Below, piece after piece: positions 31,873-43,559 of a stretch of DNA of 64,000 bases. Positions within the stretch are counted from its first letter, which is position 1; each line of letters starts with the position of its first letter. The notes under the pieces are model-generated. The model was not told the DNA's origin, ran no database searches, and saw nothing but the letters and a program-made list of their open reading frames with translations. The stretch is from Ariolimax columbianus (Eukaryota > Mollusca > Gastropoda > Stylommatophora > Arionidae). The DNA is taken from positions 34,337,953 to 34,401,952 of the forward strand of contig JAVGWX010000007.1 in NCBI GenBank assembly GCA_036924085.1, in the 5' to 3' direction. The position numbers were made by a program, and so were the translations under genes.

Positions 31873-34650
31873 GCAATGCCATGTCTGGGATTGTTCTACC
31901 CAATAAGGGTTGGGCTGTAGTGTTAGTTTCCTCTTACAATATGCTCTCAGCATGCTCTCTCTTCTGTCACACAATGTCATGTCTGGGAGTCTTCTATCCA
32001 AAAGGCGTTAGACTGCAATGTTAGTTCCATCTTACAACATGCTCTCTCTTCTGTCACACAGTGTGTTGTCTGGGAGTCTTCTATCCAAAAGGCGTTAGAC
32101 TGCAATGTTAGTTCCATCTTACAACATGCTCTCTCTTCTGTCACACAGTGTGTTGTCTGGGAGTCTTCTATCCAAAAGGCGTTAGACTGCAATGTTAGTT
32201 CCATCTTACAACATGCTCTCTCTTCTGTCACACAATGCCATGTCTGGGAGTCTTCTATCCAAAAGGCGTTAGACTGCAATGTTAGTTCCATCTTACAACA
32301 TGCTCTCTCTTCTGTCACACAATGCCATGTCTGGGAGTCTTCTATCCAAAAGGCGTTAGACTGCAATGTTAGTTCCATCTTACAACATGCTCTCTCTTCT
32401 GTCACACAATGTCATGTCTGGGAGTCTTCTATCCAAAAGGCGTTAGACTGCAATGTTAGTTCCATCTTACAACATGCTCTCTCTTCTGTCACACAATGTG
32501 TTGTCTGGGAGTCTTCTATCCAAAAGGCGTTAGACTGCAATGTTAGTTCCATCTTACAACATGCTCTCTCTTCTGTCACACAATGTCATGTCTGGGAGTC
32601 TTCTATCCAAAAGGCGTTAGACTGCAATGTTAGTTCCATCTTACAACATGCTCTCTCTTCTGTCACACAATGTGTTGTCTGGGAGTCTTCTATCCAAAAG
32701 GCGTTAGACTGCAATGTTAGTTCCATCTTACAACATGCTCTCTCTTCTGTCACACAATGTCATGTCTGGGAGTCTTCTATCCAAAAGGCGTTAGACTGCA
32801 ATGTTAGTTCCATCTTACAACATGCTCTCTCTTCTGTCACACAATGCCATGTCTGGGAGTCTTCTATCCAAAAGGCGTTAGACTGCAATGTTAGTTCCAT
32901 CTTACAACATGCTCTCTCTTCTGTCACACAATGCCATGTCTGGGAGTCTTCTATCCAAAAGGCGTTAGACTGCAATGTTAGTTCCATCTTACAACATGCT
33001 CTCTCTTCTGTCACACAATGTCATGTCTGGGAGTCTTCTATCCAAAAGGCGTTAGACTGCAATGTTAGTTCCATCTTACAACATGCTCTCTCTTCTGTCA
33101 CACAGTGTGTTGTCTGGGAGTCTTCTATCCAAAAGGCGTTAGACTGCAATGTTAGTTCCATCTTACAACATGCTCTCTCTTCTGTCACACAATGCCATGT
33201 CTGGGAGTCTTCTATCCAAAAGGCGTTAGACTGCAATGTTAGTTCCATCTTACAACATGCTCTCTCTTCTGTCACACAATGCCATGTCTGGGAGTCTTCT
33301 ATCCAAAAGGCGTTAGACTGCAATGTTAGTTCCATCTTACAACATGCTCTCTCTTCTGTCACACAATGTCATGTCTGGGAGTCTTCTATCCAAAAGGCAT
33401 TAGACTGCAATGTTAGTTCCATCTTACAACATGCTCTCTCTTCTGTCACACAATGTGTTGTCTGGGAGTCTTCTATCCAAAAGGCGTTAGACTGCAATGT
33501 TAGTTCCATCTTACAACATGCTCTCTCTTCTGTCACACAATGTCATGTCTGGGAGTCTTCTATCCAAAAGGCGTTAGACTGCAATGTTAGTTCCATCTTA
33601 CAACATGCTCTCTCTTCTGTCACACAATGTGTTGTCTGGGAGTCTTCTATCCAAAAGGCGTTAGACTACAATGTTAGTTCCATCTTACAACATGCTCTCT
33701 CTTCTGTCACACAATGTCATGTCTGGGAGTCTTCTATCCAAAAGGCGTTAGACTGCAATGTTAGTTCCATCTTACAACATGCTCTCTCTTCTGTCACACA
33801 ATGCCATGTCTGGGAGTCTTCTATCCAAAAGGCGTTAGACTGCAATGTTAGTTCCATCTTACAACATGCTCTCTCTTCTGTCACACAATGCCATGTCTGG
33901 GAGTCTTCTATCCAAAAGGCGTTAGACTGCAATGTTAGTTCCATCTTACAACATGCTCTCTCTTCTGTCACACAATGTCATGTCTGGGAGTCTTCTATCC
34001 AAAAGGCGTTAGACTGCAATGTTAGTTCCATCTTACAACATGCTCTCTCTTCTGTCACACAATGTGTTGTCTGGGAGTCTTCTATCCAAAAGGCGTTAGA
34101 CTGCAATGTTAGTTCCATCTTACAACATGCTCTCTCTTCTGTCACACAATGTCATGTCTGGGAGTCTTCTATCCAAAAGGCGTTAGACTGCAATGTTAGT
34201 TCCATCTTACAACATGCTCTCTCTTCTGTCACACAATGTGTTGTCTGGGAGTCTTCTATCCAAAAGGCGTTAGACTGCAATGTTAGTTCCATCTTACAAC
34301 ATGCTCTCTCTTCTGTCACACAATGTCATGTCTGGGAGTCTTCTATCCAAAAGGCGTTAGACTGCAATGTTAGTTCCATCTTACAACATGCTCTCTCTTC
34401 TGTCACACAGTGTGTTGTCTGGGAGTCTTCTATCCAAAAGGCGTTAGACTGCAATGTTAGTTCCATCTTACAACATGCTCTCTCTTCTGTCACACAATGT
34501 CATGTCTGGGAGTCTTCTATCCAAAAGGCGTTAGACTGCAATGTTAGTTCCATCTTACAACATGCTCTCTCTTCTGTCACACAGTGTGTTGTCTGGGAGT
34601 CTTCCACTCACTAGGTGTTAGACTGCAATGTTAGTTACCTCTTACAGGCC
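31873..34650. repeat. 87-bp minisatellite with higher-order structure
   Basis: Tandem array with a period of exactly 87 bp: the marker GTCTGGGAGTCTTC recurs from 31981 to 34591, 30 steps without an indel. Units are nearly identical and differ mainly in the few bases before the marker: AATGTCAT, AATGCCAT, AATGTGTT or AGTGTGTT. The order of these types repeats every 11 units (957 bp) in the middle (units 6-16 and 17-27). Degenerate half-units flank the array (31873-31960 and 34600-34650). Because 87 is divisible by three, one minus-strand frame is open across several units; units with AATGTCAT contain a TGA in it. I do not consider it coding. Confidence 0.95.
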
Positions 34651-34802
34651 ATCCTGAAAATCGCTTGGGGTGTAAATAAATCAGACACGAACACAGAAAC
34701 TCTATGATCAACTAAAATGATTACGATACATATGATGTTACAACAACAGATGTAACAACTAAACACATTAACTACTAAAGAAAAACGGGTGTCAAAGATG
34801 TA

Positions 34803-35054
34803 TCACAGTGAATGAGCTGACAGCAGACAGTGACTCATAACTGGCTGCTTGCATCAGGGTCAGTGAATCAGAACTGACCAAAACGCCATTCCATCTCAAA
34901 TGGCAGGCCCTGGAAACAGGATGGACTAGTGTAGTATGATTGAAAAAATAGGGATCGCGATGGGAAGGCAAACCCGATACTCAAAAAAGCCAGCTGAAAC
35001 AAGATGTGTCAAGCCAAAAGGTGCAGATATTGCAGCCGCGCTGTAAAGAAGAAG
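34803..35054 (+). mobile_element. SINE-like repeat, short (GAA)n tail
   Basis: Matches 23255-23604 over most of its length and ends GCTGTAAAGAAGAAG. The right half (GGAAGGCAAACCCGATAC...AGCTGAAACAAGATG) parallels the 18S-LINE leader at 4485-4600. About 150 bp from the end of the minisatellite. Confidence 0.7.
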
Positions 35055-35405
35055 TATTTAAAAATATTTTTGTTTACTTTTTTCACTCTGAGGTGAGTGT
35101 ACAAATTAAGCTGGTGATTGACTGATTCACCTTTTTGTACAGAGTGAAACATAGGGCCTGCACTACATCTGGTCCCTTCACATTAAGCCTGAATCTAAAC
35201 ATTTGCAGTGGTGGTGGTTTTATAGTAATTATTTTACATAATGTGGTTGCTAGCCCCATGCACCAAACTTTTTAGTTGTCATTTTAGTTGAGAAGATACA
35301 GTTGTGCTATTCTTTTCAACCCGTTTTCCACTGACTAGGCAGAAAATAAGCTGTGGTAAATTAACATCTTGAATTGAATCAGCATGTAATTATGTGCATT
35401 TTAAA
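35055..35405. other. Spacer left of the Kolobok-like element
   Basis: No gene or repeat recognised. Confidence 0.4.
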
Positions 35406-35975
35406 TTAAGGGGTCATGCGCTTTGTAAGTTATTTTTTTAGTGAAAAATATTGATTTTTCAAATTGTTAATTTTTATTAAGTTCGACATTAATAGAATCG
35501 TTTACATATAAAATAATGTTATTTTGCAAGCATACTGACATTTAAAAATTAATAATAAACACCCTATCCCCTGTTCTAAAGTTGACCTACTTTAAAAAGA
35601 TACCGAAAACTGGTGATAAAATTCGTTTGACACATAGCAACAGCTTTTTCTAAAAAGTATAATGGGTCATATTATATATCATAATGACCGGGGTCCAAAG
35701 TTCTCTTCAGAATTTTTCATTCGAAAGCAAATGCTAGCTTTATCTAAACGATACGATACTTCAAATATAATGACTGATGCGATATTTCATTGGTTTTTAT
35801 TATTTGACTATTTCTGATTGGTTGAAACAGGTATCGTCCATGGGAACAAAATAGTCGCGCATGAGCAAAAGAGGTGTTTTCCAAACCATCGTCGGTCTGT
35901 CCCGTCATTTCCATTTCTCCATTCAGTGATTGACCATTGTGTTACTATCATTTAGAAACAGCAAATAGAATCAAC

Positions 35976-36070
35976 ATGCCAAAGAAAGGTTATATGTACG
36001 GCAAAAAACGTGCTCACCAAAAACCTAGAGGCATTTACGCTCGGAAACTAAGAGAATCTTTGAATTCAAG
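35976..36070 (+). CDS. Transposase exon 1, Kolobok-like
   Basis: Starts ATG (35976) and encodes a very basic N-terminus, MPKKGYMYGKKRAHQKPRG then IYARKLRESLNS, which could bind DNA or act as a nuclear signal. It ends with AG at a strong donor GTAAGT (36071). Joining to the acceptor at 36461-36462 restores the serine codon AG|T and stays in frame with exon 2. The 392-nt intron is AT-rich with TTTTCTGTATTGCAG at its end. Confidence 0.75.
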
Positions 36071-36462
36071 GTAAGTTGACTGAATTATGTTTATTTTTCA
36101 TGCCACGTTGTACCTTGCTTCAAATACTTCAATATTTAATTCAAAAAGAGCTCTACGCTATTCAATAAATATTATTTTGTGTAGATTGTGTACGTACTTA
36201 TTCAGTAAGTTACTCACTGTAAGTCTTCATTTAATGTTTGTTATGTTACTAGAGTTACGAGTTCACATTTATTACTAGACATTAATAGTTAGAATGTCTG
36301 TGAAAATTTATGAATACATCGTGAAATTTTAGAAAGATAGGGCAGAATGTTACATGTGAGAATGTCAAACTGTCATTTATTTTGAAAATAAATTGGGATA
36401 TTTGTGATATGAGTTTATTTGTCATAGTATTTGATATTTATGGGTCATTTTCTGTATTGCAG

Positions 36463-38166
36463 TTCAACTGTGGATGCTGAAGTCAGTGAGCCTACAGCTG
36501 CTGTTGAAACTATAGTACCCCAAAGCAGTTCAAGAGTGGAGCAGAAGTTTGCAGTTAACAAGAATCTCACTGAAGGGATACTGAACCTGAACAGTGATGA
36601 GTATAGTTTAATCCATCACAGTTTTCTACATTCTCTTGTTTCCACAGTTGGATGCAGAAATTGCAGAAGCAATAATTTACAGTTGATTACAAAAAAGCGA
36701 AATGGTCTTGCTATTCTTATACAGATTCTCTGTCCAGATTGTGAGTCAGAGTGGTCAGACTGGACATCTCCACAAGTGAATAAACAGCATGACATCAACT
36801 ATAGGACAGTCATTGGTTGTCATGACAATGGTATTGGACATGCAAAGTTGCAATCATTGCTGTCTACCATGAACATAAAGAACCAGATGCACCACAAAAC
36901 ATTTTACAAGCTATCCAAAACTGTTAGTATCGCAGCAAAGAATGCAGCAGAAGAAGCAATGTGTCAAGCAGCTCGTGTAGTTGCAGAAAGAGCAGCAGCT
37001 ACAGGTCCCCTCCCAGGCCATGCCAAGAATAACACAAGGTGTATTATCATCGCTGTGTCTTATTACGGTACATGGCAAAAACGTGGCCATTCATCACACA
37101 ATGGAGTTGGTGTTACCATTGACGTTGAAAGTGGCCTAGTTTTGGATACTCAGGTCATCAGCAATTATTGCAAAATATGTGCAGTTGGTCCAAAGGCAGG
37201 TTCTCCTGAGTTTATGAATTGGATACATATGCACAAACCTCAATGCCAGCAGAATGCAGATTGTTCTTCAAATGCAATGGAGACTGTGGCAGCGAGGATT
37301 ATTTTTTCAAGGTCAGTTGAAAAAAGATCTCTGATTTATGGCACTATGCTTTGCGACGGTGATGCAAAGGCCTTCAATGAAGTCCAAAATTCTAAATGCG
37401 ATGACATTGAGATAAAAAAGAGGATTGCATCAACCACATAGCGAAAAGGATGTTTAATGCTCTTAGCAATTTGAAGAAAACAAATAAGGAGTCACTAAAT
37501 AATAAACTGACCACGTCAATTGAAAAAATTACAAACACATATGCCAAAAATTTAAAAGACAATGCCCCTGATGTTACAAAAATGAAGCTGGGAGTGTTAG
37601 CTGGGTTTTTTCACATGATGAGCACTGACAAGGCACCCAACCATAGACTTTGTCCAGAGGGTGAGAATTCCTGGTGCCACTTCCAGAGAGCTCTGAAGAA
37701 AGGGTTGCGCCAAAAACATCGGTCTACATTTTCGGCAGAAGTTGGCAGACTCATCTACCCAATTGTGACAAGGCTGACAGACACAAATCTCCTCCTTCAC
37801 TGTGCAAAAATGGGCACGCAGAATGCCAATGAAAGCTTCAACTCATTGATTTGACAGTGCTGCTCTAAAACAACATTTGCTTCACTATCAGCGGTAGAGA
37901 CGGCAACTTCCTTTGCCACTCTATCTTTCAACTGTGGTCCTGTAGGGCTACAAATGGTAACAGACAGAATTGGACTGGAATGGGGTGTTGTAAATCACAT
38001 ACATGCTACTCGAATGCTGAACAAAAAATACTATGATTCAAAAAGACGAACATTGGGTGTATCAAAGTGGAAAAGGAAAATCCTTTAAAAAAGGCGTATT
38101 GGATGAGAGCACCAGCACGAGTTAGCAGAAGGTGAAACATATGTTGCTGGTGCATTTAACGATTAA
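36463..38166 (+). pseudogene. Transposase exon 2, Kolobok-like, inactivated
   Basis: Exon 2 carries the catalytic part. It has a zinc-ribbon-like pair VGCRNCRS and CPDCESEW (36650-36750), an Ala-rich helix (EEAMCQAARVVAERAAA), SYYGTWQKRGHSSHNGVGVTID (37058-37125) and MLCDGDAKAFNEV (37346-37384). A frameshift lies in the A6 run at 37414-37419; the next frame gives DCINHIAKRM, PNHRLCPEGENSWCHFQRA and NANESFNSLI. In-frame stops at 37852 (TGA), 38086 (TAA) and 38104 (TGA) precede the final TAA at 38164. The family usually has Asp before G-T-W; here the codon at 37064 is TAC (Tyr). Similar proteins are annotated as Mutator-like transposase domain proteins. Confidence 0.8.
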
Positions 38167-39819
38167 TTGTATTTGCAAATGACTATGTATATGTTGCTTA
38201 ATTAAAAAAACAATGTAAGAATACATTTATTTTGTTATTAAACTTATTTTTATTTGCTTTCAAAATTTAAAATTGAATTATCTCAAAATCTTTTTTTCCC
38301 ATTTGTTATGTATCTGAAACCTTAAAATCTCAGCTAATATAGATGTTGGAAACATGCAATTTGGTGTGTACATTTCTCATACACTCTTGTTGGTAATCTT
38401 TTAAAGAAAAGCTAATTTGGTCAAAGATATTTTATGAAAATACAATTGTTTGTGCCAAATGTTGATGTATTTTGTCGACTTTTCGTGGAGCTGAAACAGA
38501 AAAATAAAAAAAAAATATTTTGGAACCTTTTTCATAAAATAAATATGCCCTTTCCCTAGAACTATGCTTATGCTTAACATTCATGGATCATTCATTTTAT
38601 TTTTAATACATATGTTTTTTTCTTTAAATTGAAGGTATTTGCAAGCCAGCATTTTTTCAAGGTCACCGCAGTTATCATGGCAACCGAGTGTTTTTTTTTT
38701 TTAAACCTGCAAATATATCTACATTCATAGCCTAACATTACCATTATAAAATATTTGGTCTGATTTAATTAGTTAAAAAAAGTTTTTAGGGAGCATGACC
38801 CCTTAATTTTATCTGTGTCACAGCCAATGAACTTCTCAGACACTATGTACAGCTCATAATAGTAATAATAGTTCCCCATCTCCACAAACATGGTGACAGC
38901 ATACAACTTATGTTGCAAGATGTGTTCTCTTATGACTGTAAAGACCAATCCTGGTTCACAGACTATGCTGCACACATGTGACGAGTTCGTCATACATTCT
39001 GTACTTTCAGGCAGTTCGCTTTCTCTGAGCCTAGACGATGGAGCTTTACTCTGTGATATGAGCACCTTGCATGATACTAGCGTGTCAGTTTTGTGCAAGC
39101 AGCTCACAGGAGGTGACGTCAATGTAGAAGCTTTTCAGAGACTCTTTTAAGGAGTTTCTGTAACGTTTCTTCTTTCCCTCTGATGCGCGTCTGCCTGTTC
39201 TGAGCTCACTGTATAGCAGCTGCTTGGAGAGGTGCTCATCGGGGATGCAAACAACATGTTACATCCATCATATCTGGGTTTTTTGCAGAAACATTTGGAT
39301 GCTCAATATTTTTTACTTGCTAAGAATTTCAGAGTTAGGTACTTTGTCCTGCCATCTGATCCTGAGCCACCTACACAGACAGCGCACATGAAAATGAGTT
39401 AACTATCTGGCATATCTACTATACACTGTACATGTTTTGGAGGCATGCAGCAAGGTGGTTAACACTACAGATGGATACACTTTTACCTTGGTGGTAACAT
39501 TGATACCTTGTCTGTTTCACACATTTGCTTGCAGCCTCATAAACAGAGCTGGCCTTTACAATCTTGCTGTTGACCTCGGAGTCAATATTCGTCTCTCTGG
39601 TGTGGCTACTGCCTAGGCAGGTGAAGCTTATCAACTACCTGGAAACGTTGGCTTTGTATGGCAATGTTTGGTTCACTGTACAGCTTTACAGGAGCAGGCT
39701 GAAAGAGTACCTCAGTTTTCCTAGTGCTGATTGTGAGACCAAAACTACTGCTTGATGCCAAAAAGTAATTGTGGACTACATATTTTGTCCTGAGCAGGTG
39801 TAAAAGGCAGTCATACACA

Positions 39820-39830
39820 AAAAGGAGATC
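39820..39830. repeat. Target-site duplication, truncated 18S-LINE copy
   Basis: AAAAGGAGATC here and at 40160-40170, flanking 39831-40159. Confidence 0.85.
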
Positions 39831-40159
39831 TCTCTTCTTCTTCTTCGTACGCAGTCAGACAGTAACCATTATCTTTTCGAAAAAAACGGCAGTCATCCTG
39901 AGGCTGTCGCCGCTGCCATAGAGCTTGTCTTGCAGTTCCGCTGGTGATGGCCACATCTGCTCTCTCTGATCCTCGTATGTCGGGCAGTTCTGCAGCAGAT
40001 GTTCAGCGGTCATTTTACCGGTACCGCACGGGCATTCGTCGGTACCACCTATCTTCAATTTGTTGAATAAGTGGTACCTCAGTCTATTGTGGCCAGTGCG
40101 AAGTCTGAAGACAACGACCTGCTCTCTTTGGTTCAACTGGTAATAGGCATCGTTTTTGG
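39831..40159 (-). mobile_element. 5'-truncated copy of the 18S-LINE
   Basis: 329 bp in the minus orientation, matching copy A from about 8161 to its 3' end almost base for base. It encodes the C-terminal part of the polyprotein (RTGHNRLRYHLFNKLK, CPCGTGKMTAEHLLQNCP, stop) and ends in GTACGAAGAAGAAGAAG. Bounded by an 11-bp duplication. A typical 5'-truncated product of target-primed reverse transcription, and evidence that the 18S-LINE family was active. Confidence 0.92.
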
Positions 40160-41029
40160 AAAAGGAGATCCAAGATGGTGGCTTTACTCAACTTGGTGTA
40201 AGACTTCAGGCTCTTTGAGCAGTCTACCTTATGTCCTAAACCTGATGTACACGCCAGTAACAGTGCCATGTACAGCATCAGAGAGCATTGCTGCAAAGAC
40301 CATGCTAAAGAGTGTTAGTGCCAGCACACATCTCTGTTTGACACCATTGGCGGCTGTGAAGGTCACAGATAATTCCCTTTTGATGGTGTCAAAGGCCTTG
40401 GTCTCAGGTTGACAAAAACTGTGTACAGATCAATGCTGCACTTGACATTTCTCTTTGAGCTGATGTGCTGCTTAAATCGTGTCTACCGTCTCATGACCTG
40501 TTCGAAAATCACACTGACTCTCAGGGAGTAGACCCTGTTCAAGGTGACCAGTTAGGCGGTTGAGCAGGACTCGAGTCTCAATTTTATTCATGATTGACAG
40601 TAAGAGATGATCGATCCTGTGATTGTCACAGGAATGGGGGTTGCCTTTTTTCTTGTACTGATGTTCCTGTGGAACATTTTTGACTTCCAACATACACAAT
40701 GAAAGTGAGCCTTCTGTTTTTGAAGAAGCAGAGGACACCCTGCTTAGCAAATTGTAGCAGGAAGGTAATCTTACCTGAGAGTTAGTGAATGTGTTAAGTA
40801 TTTAAATCTAAATTTTGGTCCTCAAAAAAGCAAACAAAGGCTATGATATATGATTAGAGAAAAAAAGGAATGAGAGAACACGATGTGAAAATTAGCAAAA
40901 ACAAATGATAATTAAATGCAACATAAAATGTCTTAAACATACCAATTTAGGTATTGAAACAGTTATGGCAAAGTTTATTTAAAATAAACTGAGTGTACTA
41001 GATTATACAAGATATTTAGAAGTGACTCT

Positions 41030-41750
41030 TTCAGGATCAGATGGGATAACTATAGACATCCTTAAGGTAGAGGGAGTTCAGCTGTTCAAGCAGTTTAATA
41101 AATGCCTCTATTCAATAAAAATTCTTTACCAGTAGTAATCGTCAAAAACTGTTCTTATCCACAAAAAGAAAGATACTGAACATCTTGGGAACTACTGTCC
41201 AATTTGCCTGCTACCGAAAATATACAAGATAACCACTAGAGTTGCTGCCAACAAATCGACAGGCAATTTGGTGATCACCAATCACGAGAACACGCCGGAT
41301 TCAGAAAAAGACTTTCCACCATTCAATCAATTGATGAAGAGGACATGTGAACTGTCTTGTTCATTGCCTTGTATTTATCGATTATCAGAAAGCTTTTGAC
41401 AGTATCGAGACCAATGTTGTGGTAAATGCCCTCAGAAACCAGGGCATCTCTGAGACCTTTATCAAACTGATCGAGAAAACCAACAAAGAATGCAATCCAG
41501 TCACCACACTATACCAACACCCAGTATATATTCTGATAGCAAGAGGAATCTTGACAGGGTGACACAATCTCCCCAAAGCTATTTACAGTGGCTCCCAAAG
41601 AGATTTTCCTACAATAAAATTTGATTGACAGAGGTGTAAATATAGATGGTGAGTGGTGGTGGCTGGAGTTTTGGCTAGGGAAAGAGTTTCTTTCAGACAA
41701 GCTGTGATGGGAGCGATATTCTATAGAGGACATGCTATATGATGATGACA
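41030..41750 (+). pseudogene. Decayed LINE, RT part joined to 3' end
   Basis: Plus strand. 41040-41110 corresponds to a GSDGI..DILK RT start, then FIDYQKAFDSIETNVV (41370-41417) is an RT motif and ISETFIKLIEKT follows. After about 41635 it jumps to the 3' end of the family (EFWLGKEF..GHAI-like, GACATGCTATATGATGATGA). The catalytic box is missing by internal deletion. Confidence 0.7.
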
Positions 41751-41906
41751 TACAATAGTCACATTAACAAATTAATACTGCTACCAAATCATAAAATCTT
41801 TACAAAATGATGAAATACATAACATATTAAAAGTCAAAACAAAGATATACATGAAAAGCTACTTCTGATTTCATGAACAGCAATAATTTTAATGGTAGCT
41901 ACTTAC
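41751..41906. other. AT-rich DNA, probable intron
   Basis: Nothing recognised; next to the candidate exon at 41907. Confidence 0.3.
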
Positions 41907-41956
41907 TGACAGAAGATTGGTCCCAGGTCCTTTGCATTACATTCACAGAGTTTGTC
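41907..41956 (-). CDS. Candidate host-gene exon (50 nt)
   Basis: Minus strand. Acceptor ATATATCATTTTAG and donor GTAAGTAG border 50 nt. If the exon at 49178 precedes it (leaving two bases of a codon), this exon completes a Ser codon and reads TNSVNVMQRTWDQSSV with one base left over; this matches the phase needed by the microexon and by 14247-14358. The phase agreement is the reason for linking them. No family recognised. Confidence 0.45.
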
Positions 41957-42210
41957 CTAAAATGATATATAATAGGAAGATACAATTACATAACTGCATT
42001 TTCATGACATTTCTGGTGAAAAAGAAATAAAATGGTAGAAGTACATCTAACCAAATCTTCAAAGAATCAAGAGTTTATGTTTAGTTTGATAAACCGCCTC
42101 TGAATAAGCGCTTCTGTGATAGAAGAAAGCAAGACATGAAAGAGATTTCACGGAGGACGCAGGATTTGCATAAAGTTTCTAAACATCTGAAGTTTAGTCA
42201 CCTATGGAAA
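41957..42210. other. AT-rich DNA, probable intron
   Basis: Nothing recognised. Confidence 0.3.
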
Positions 42211-42792
42211 GTTCATATTACTGTTGGTGATGGAACATGCAGACGATAAATCATTTTGGCAACGGTCACCGAAGCTGGAGATAAAAATGCCTAGTATCCG
42301 GCTGAGACTCATTGTAGTTGTCTATAGGTATTGCCATGGTAGGGGCACACACTTCCAGTTCCATGGTCATTCCAGCAATTATTTATGGATGCAAAGTGTG
42401 GAGCTTGTACAAAAATAGATGCTGAGAGGCTCAGTCACTCAGAGAGCAATGGAACAGTGTGTACTAACAATTTTGATATCGGAAAAGATTAGAAGTGAAG
42501 AAATTTGACATCAAACTATGTTTCGAGATGTTATGGAAGCAGCGATATCACACAAACATCGTTGGGCTGGGCATGTTGTACACCTGCGTGACAACAGATG
42601 ACACGTAGAACAATGGTTTGGTGATCTTATGACTCAACCCATCAACGGGGTTGTCCAGCTGTGCGATGGCATGATGTATTGACCAAAGACCTAGGCCTGC
42701 ATTGGTATGGCGATGCAAAAGATCAGGATGCATAAAGACTATTGTTGGCTTTCTTGCATATGGCACCATCTGCCTGCATTCTGCAATGAATG
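42211..42792 (+). pseudogene. LINE 3' fragment
   Basis: Plus strand, RTE-like C-terminus in broken frames: HADDKSFWQRSP near 42230, RAMEQCVLTILISEKIRSEEI, RDVMEAAISHKHRWAGHVV and a GLTKDLGLH-like end. Related to 30540-30765. It is cut at 42793 by, or joined to, a MITE. Confidence 0.72.
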
Positions 42793-43021
42793 ACAACTGG
42801 TCAACATCCTTCAGCTGCTAAAAACCAAATCTCGCTGATCAACTCTGGACGGATTCCGTATCACACCCACCATGTTTTCAACAATCTACTGAGGAAACTA
42901 TGAGTCAGAGGATAATGAAATTTTGCAAACTTGACGGTTGGTATATGCTGTTTACATCAGAAGTGACATCATGCGTATGTTCACTTGGTGTAGTTAGGTC
43001 CGGTTTCATTTGAACATGCCT
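42793..43021 (+). mobile_element. MITE, left-truncated copy
   Basis: Matches 45004-45231 (ACAACTGGTC.ACATCCTTCAGCTG ... GGTCCGGTTTCATTTGAAcATGCCT) but lacks the left terminal repeat. Same family as 44918-45231. Confidence 0.82.
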
Positions 43022-43071
43022 CATAGTATCAATAGAGATGGAGAGACTGGGTATCGATGTCCTGGGTTTAG

Positions 43072-43500
43072 TTTTAGTTTAGTTAAGTCAAAGAATCAAC
43101 ATCATTGCAGAAGGTTTAACCCATAAATGCTTTGTTCTTCTCCATATATTTGGAGAATCTCGGCACAATGCACGAATTCCGTAGCACCAGCGATAGATTG
43201 GGTAGATTTTTAATATGAATTAAAATTTTGCCTGGACAGCTGCCGTCAAGCCCACTCTTTTCTGGCAAGAGATTTTTAACGTGCGTGACATTGCACACGG
43301 GCATCCGATCTCTACTACCCAGAGATCTGGAGAAATACCAGAAATTCCACCTGAAAAAAGTCTCGGTTTCCACCAGCATCTGAGGCTGATGTCTTACCTC
43401 GAGACCACTCAGTCCCCTTGTCCTGGGTATAACAGGGCATAGATGGTTGGGACAAGGACAATTTTCAAGCCCCTCGAAGGGAAATTTGATATTTTCAGGC
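43072..43500 (-). mobile_element. tRNA-type SINE
   Basis: Minus orientation. Near 43440-43400 it has an A-box-like GACTGAGTGGTC; the B box has decayed. The body shares TTTTTAACGTG.GTGACA and CTACCCAGAGATC with 49776-50090. The 3' tail, at the low-coordinate end, is (CTAAA)n (43072-43086). Confidence 0.6.
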
Positions 43501-43559
43501 AAAGAGAAAGGGGGAAAGAGTGGTGTTGGATTCTACCTATGTAAGTATGTCACTGATGA

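Larger units (their letters stand above)
35406..38806 (+). mobile_element. Kolobok-like DNA transposon with TTAA duplication
   Basis: The element is 35410-38802 (3,393 bp). It begins GGGGTCATGC and ends GCATGACCCC, a perfect 10-bp terminal inverted repeat, and is flanked by TTAA on both sides (35406-35409 and 38803-38806). TTAA target duplication with GGG termini fits the Kolobok superfamily. Inside is a two-exon transposase reading frame (35976-38166) of the type that Pfam calls Mutator-like. The non-coding ends are AT-rich. It is inactivated by a frameshift and stops. Confidence 0.88.
38810..40800 (-). pseudogene. RTE-like LINE with finger tail, interrupted at 39831
   Basis: Minus-strand copy of the 12770/19661 family. 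40750-40472 gives MLEVKNVPQEHQYKKKGNPHSC and VLLNRLTGHLEQGLLPESQC (RT N-terminal part), 40300-40230 a decayed RT middle, 40200-40171 ATILDLLF just before the catalytic box, where the insertion lies; on its other side DLLFVYDC is a decayed ADDC box. 39818-39606 reads GLTISTRKTEVLFQPAP. 39200-38890 is the basic tail and a decayed finger. The 3' end is an ATT-rich tail. Pseudogene. Confidence 0.78.

Noticed and set aside
31977..33971. Repeat protein encoded by the minisatellite
   Set aside because: The open frame follows from the 87-bp period; one unit type carries a stop, and there is no start or splice context.
31873..34650. CRISPR array
   Set aside because: Strictly tandem 87-bp units without variable spacers, in an animal genome.
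36431..36462. Upstream start of the transposase at 36431
   Set aside because: It begins at a TTG inside the intron; the spliced ATG at 35976 joins in phase with a strong donor and acceptor.
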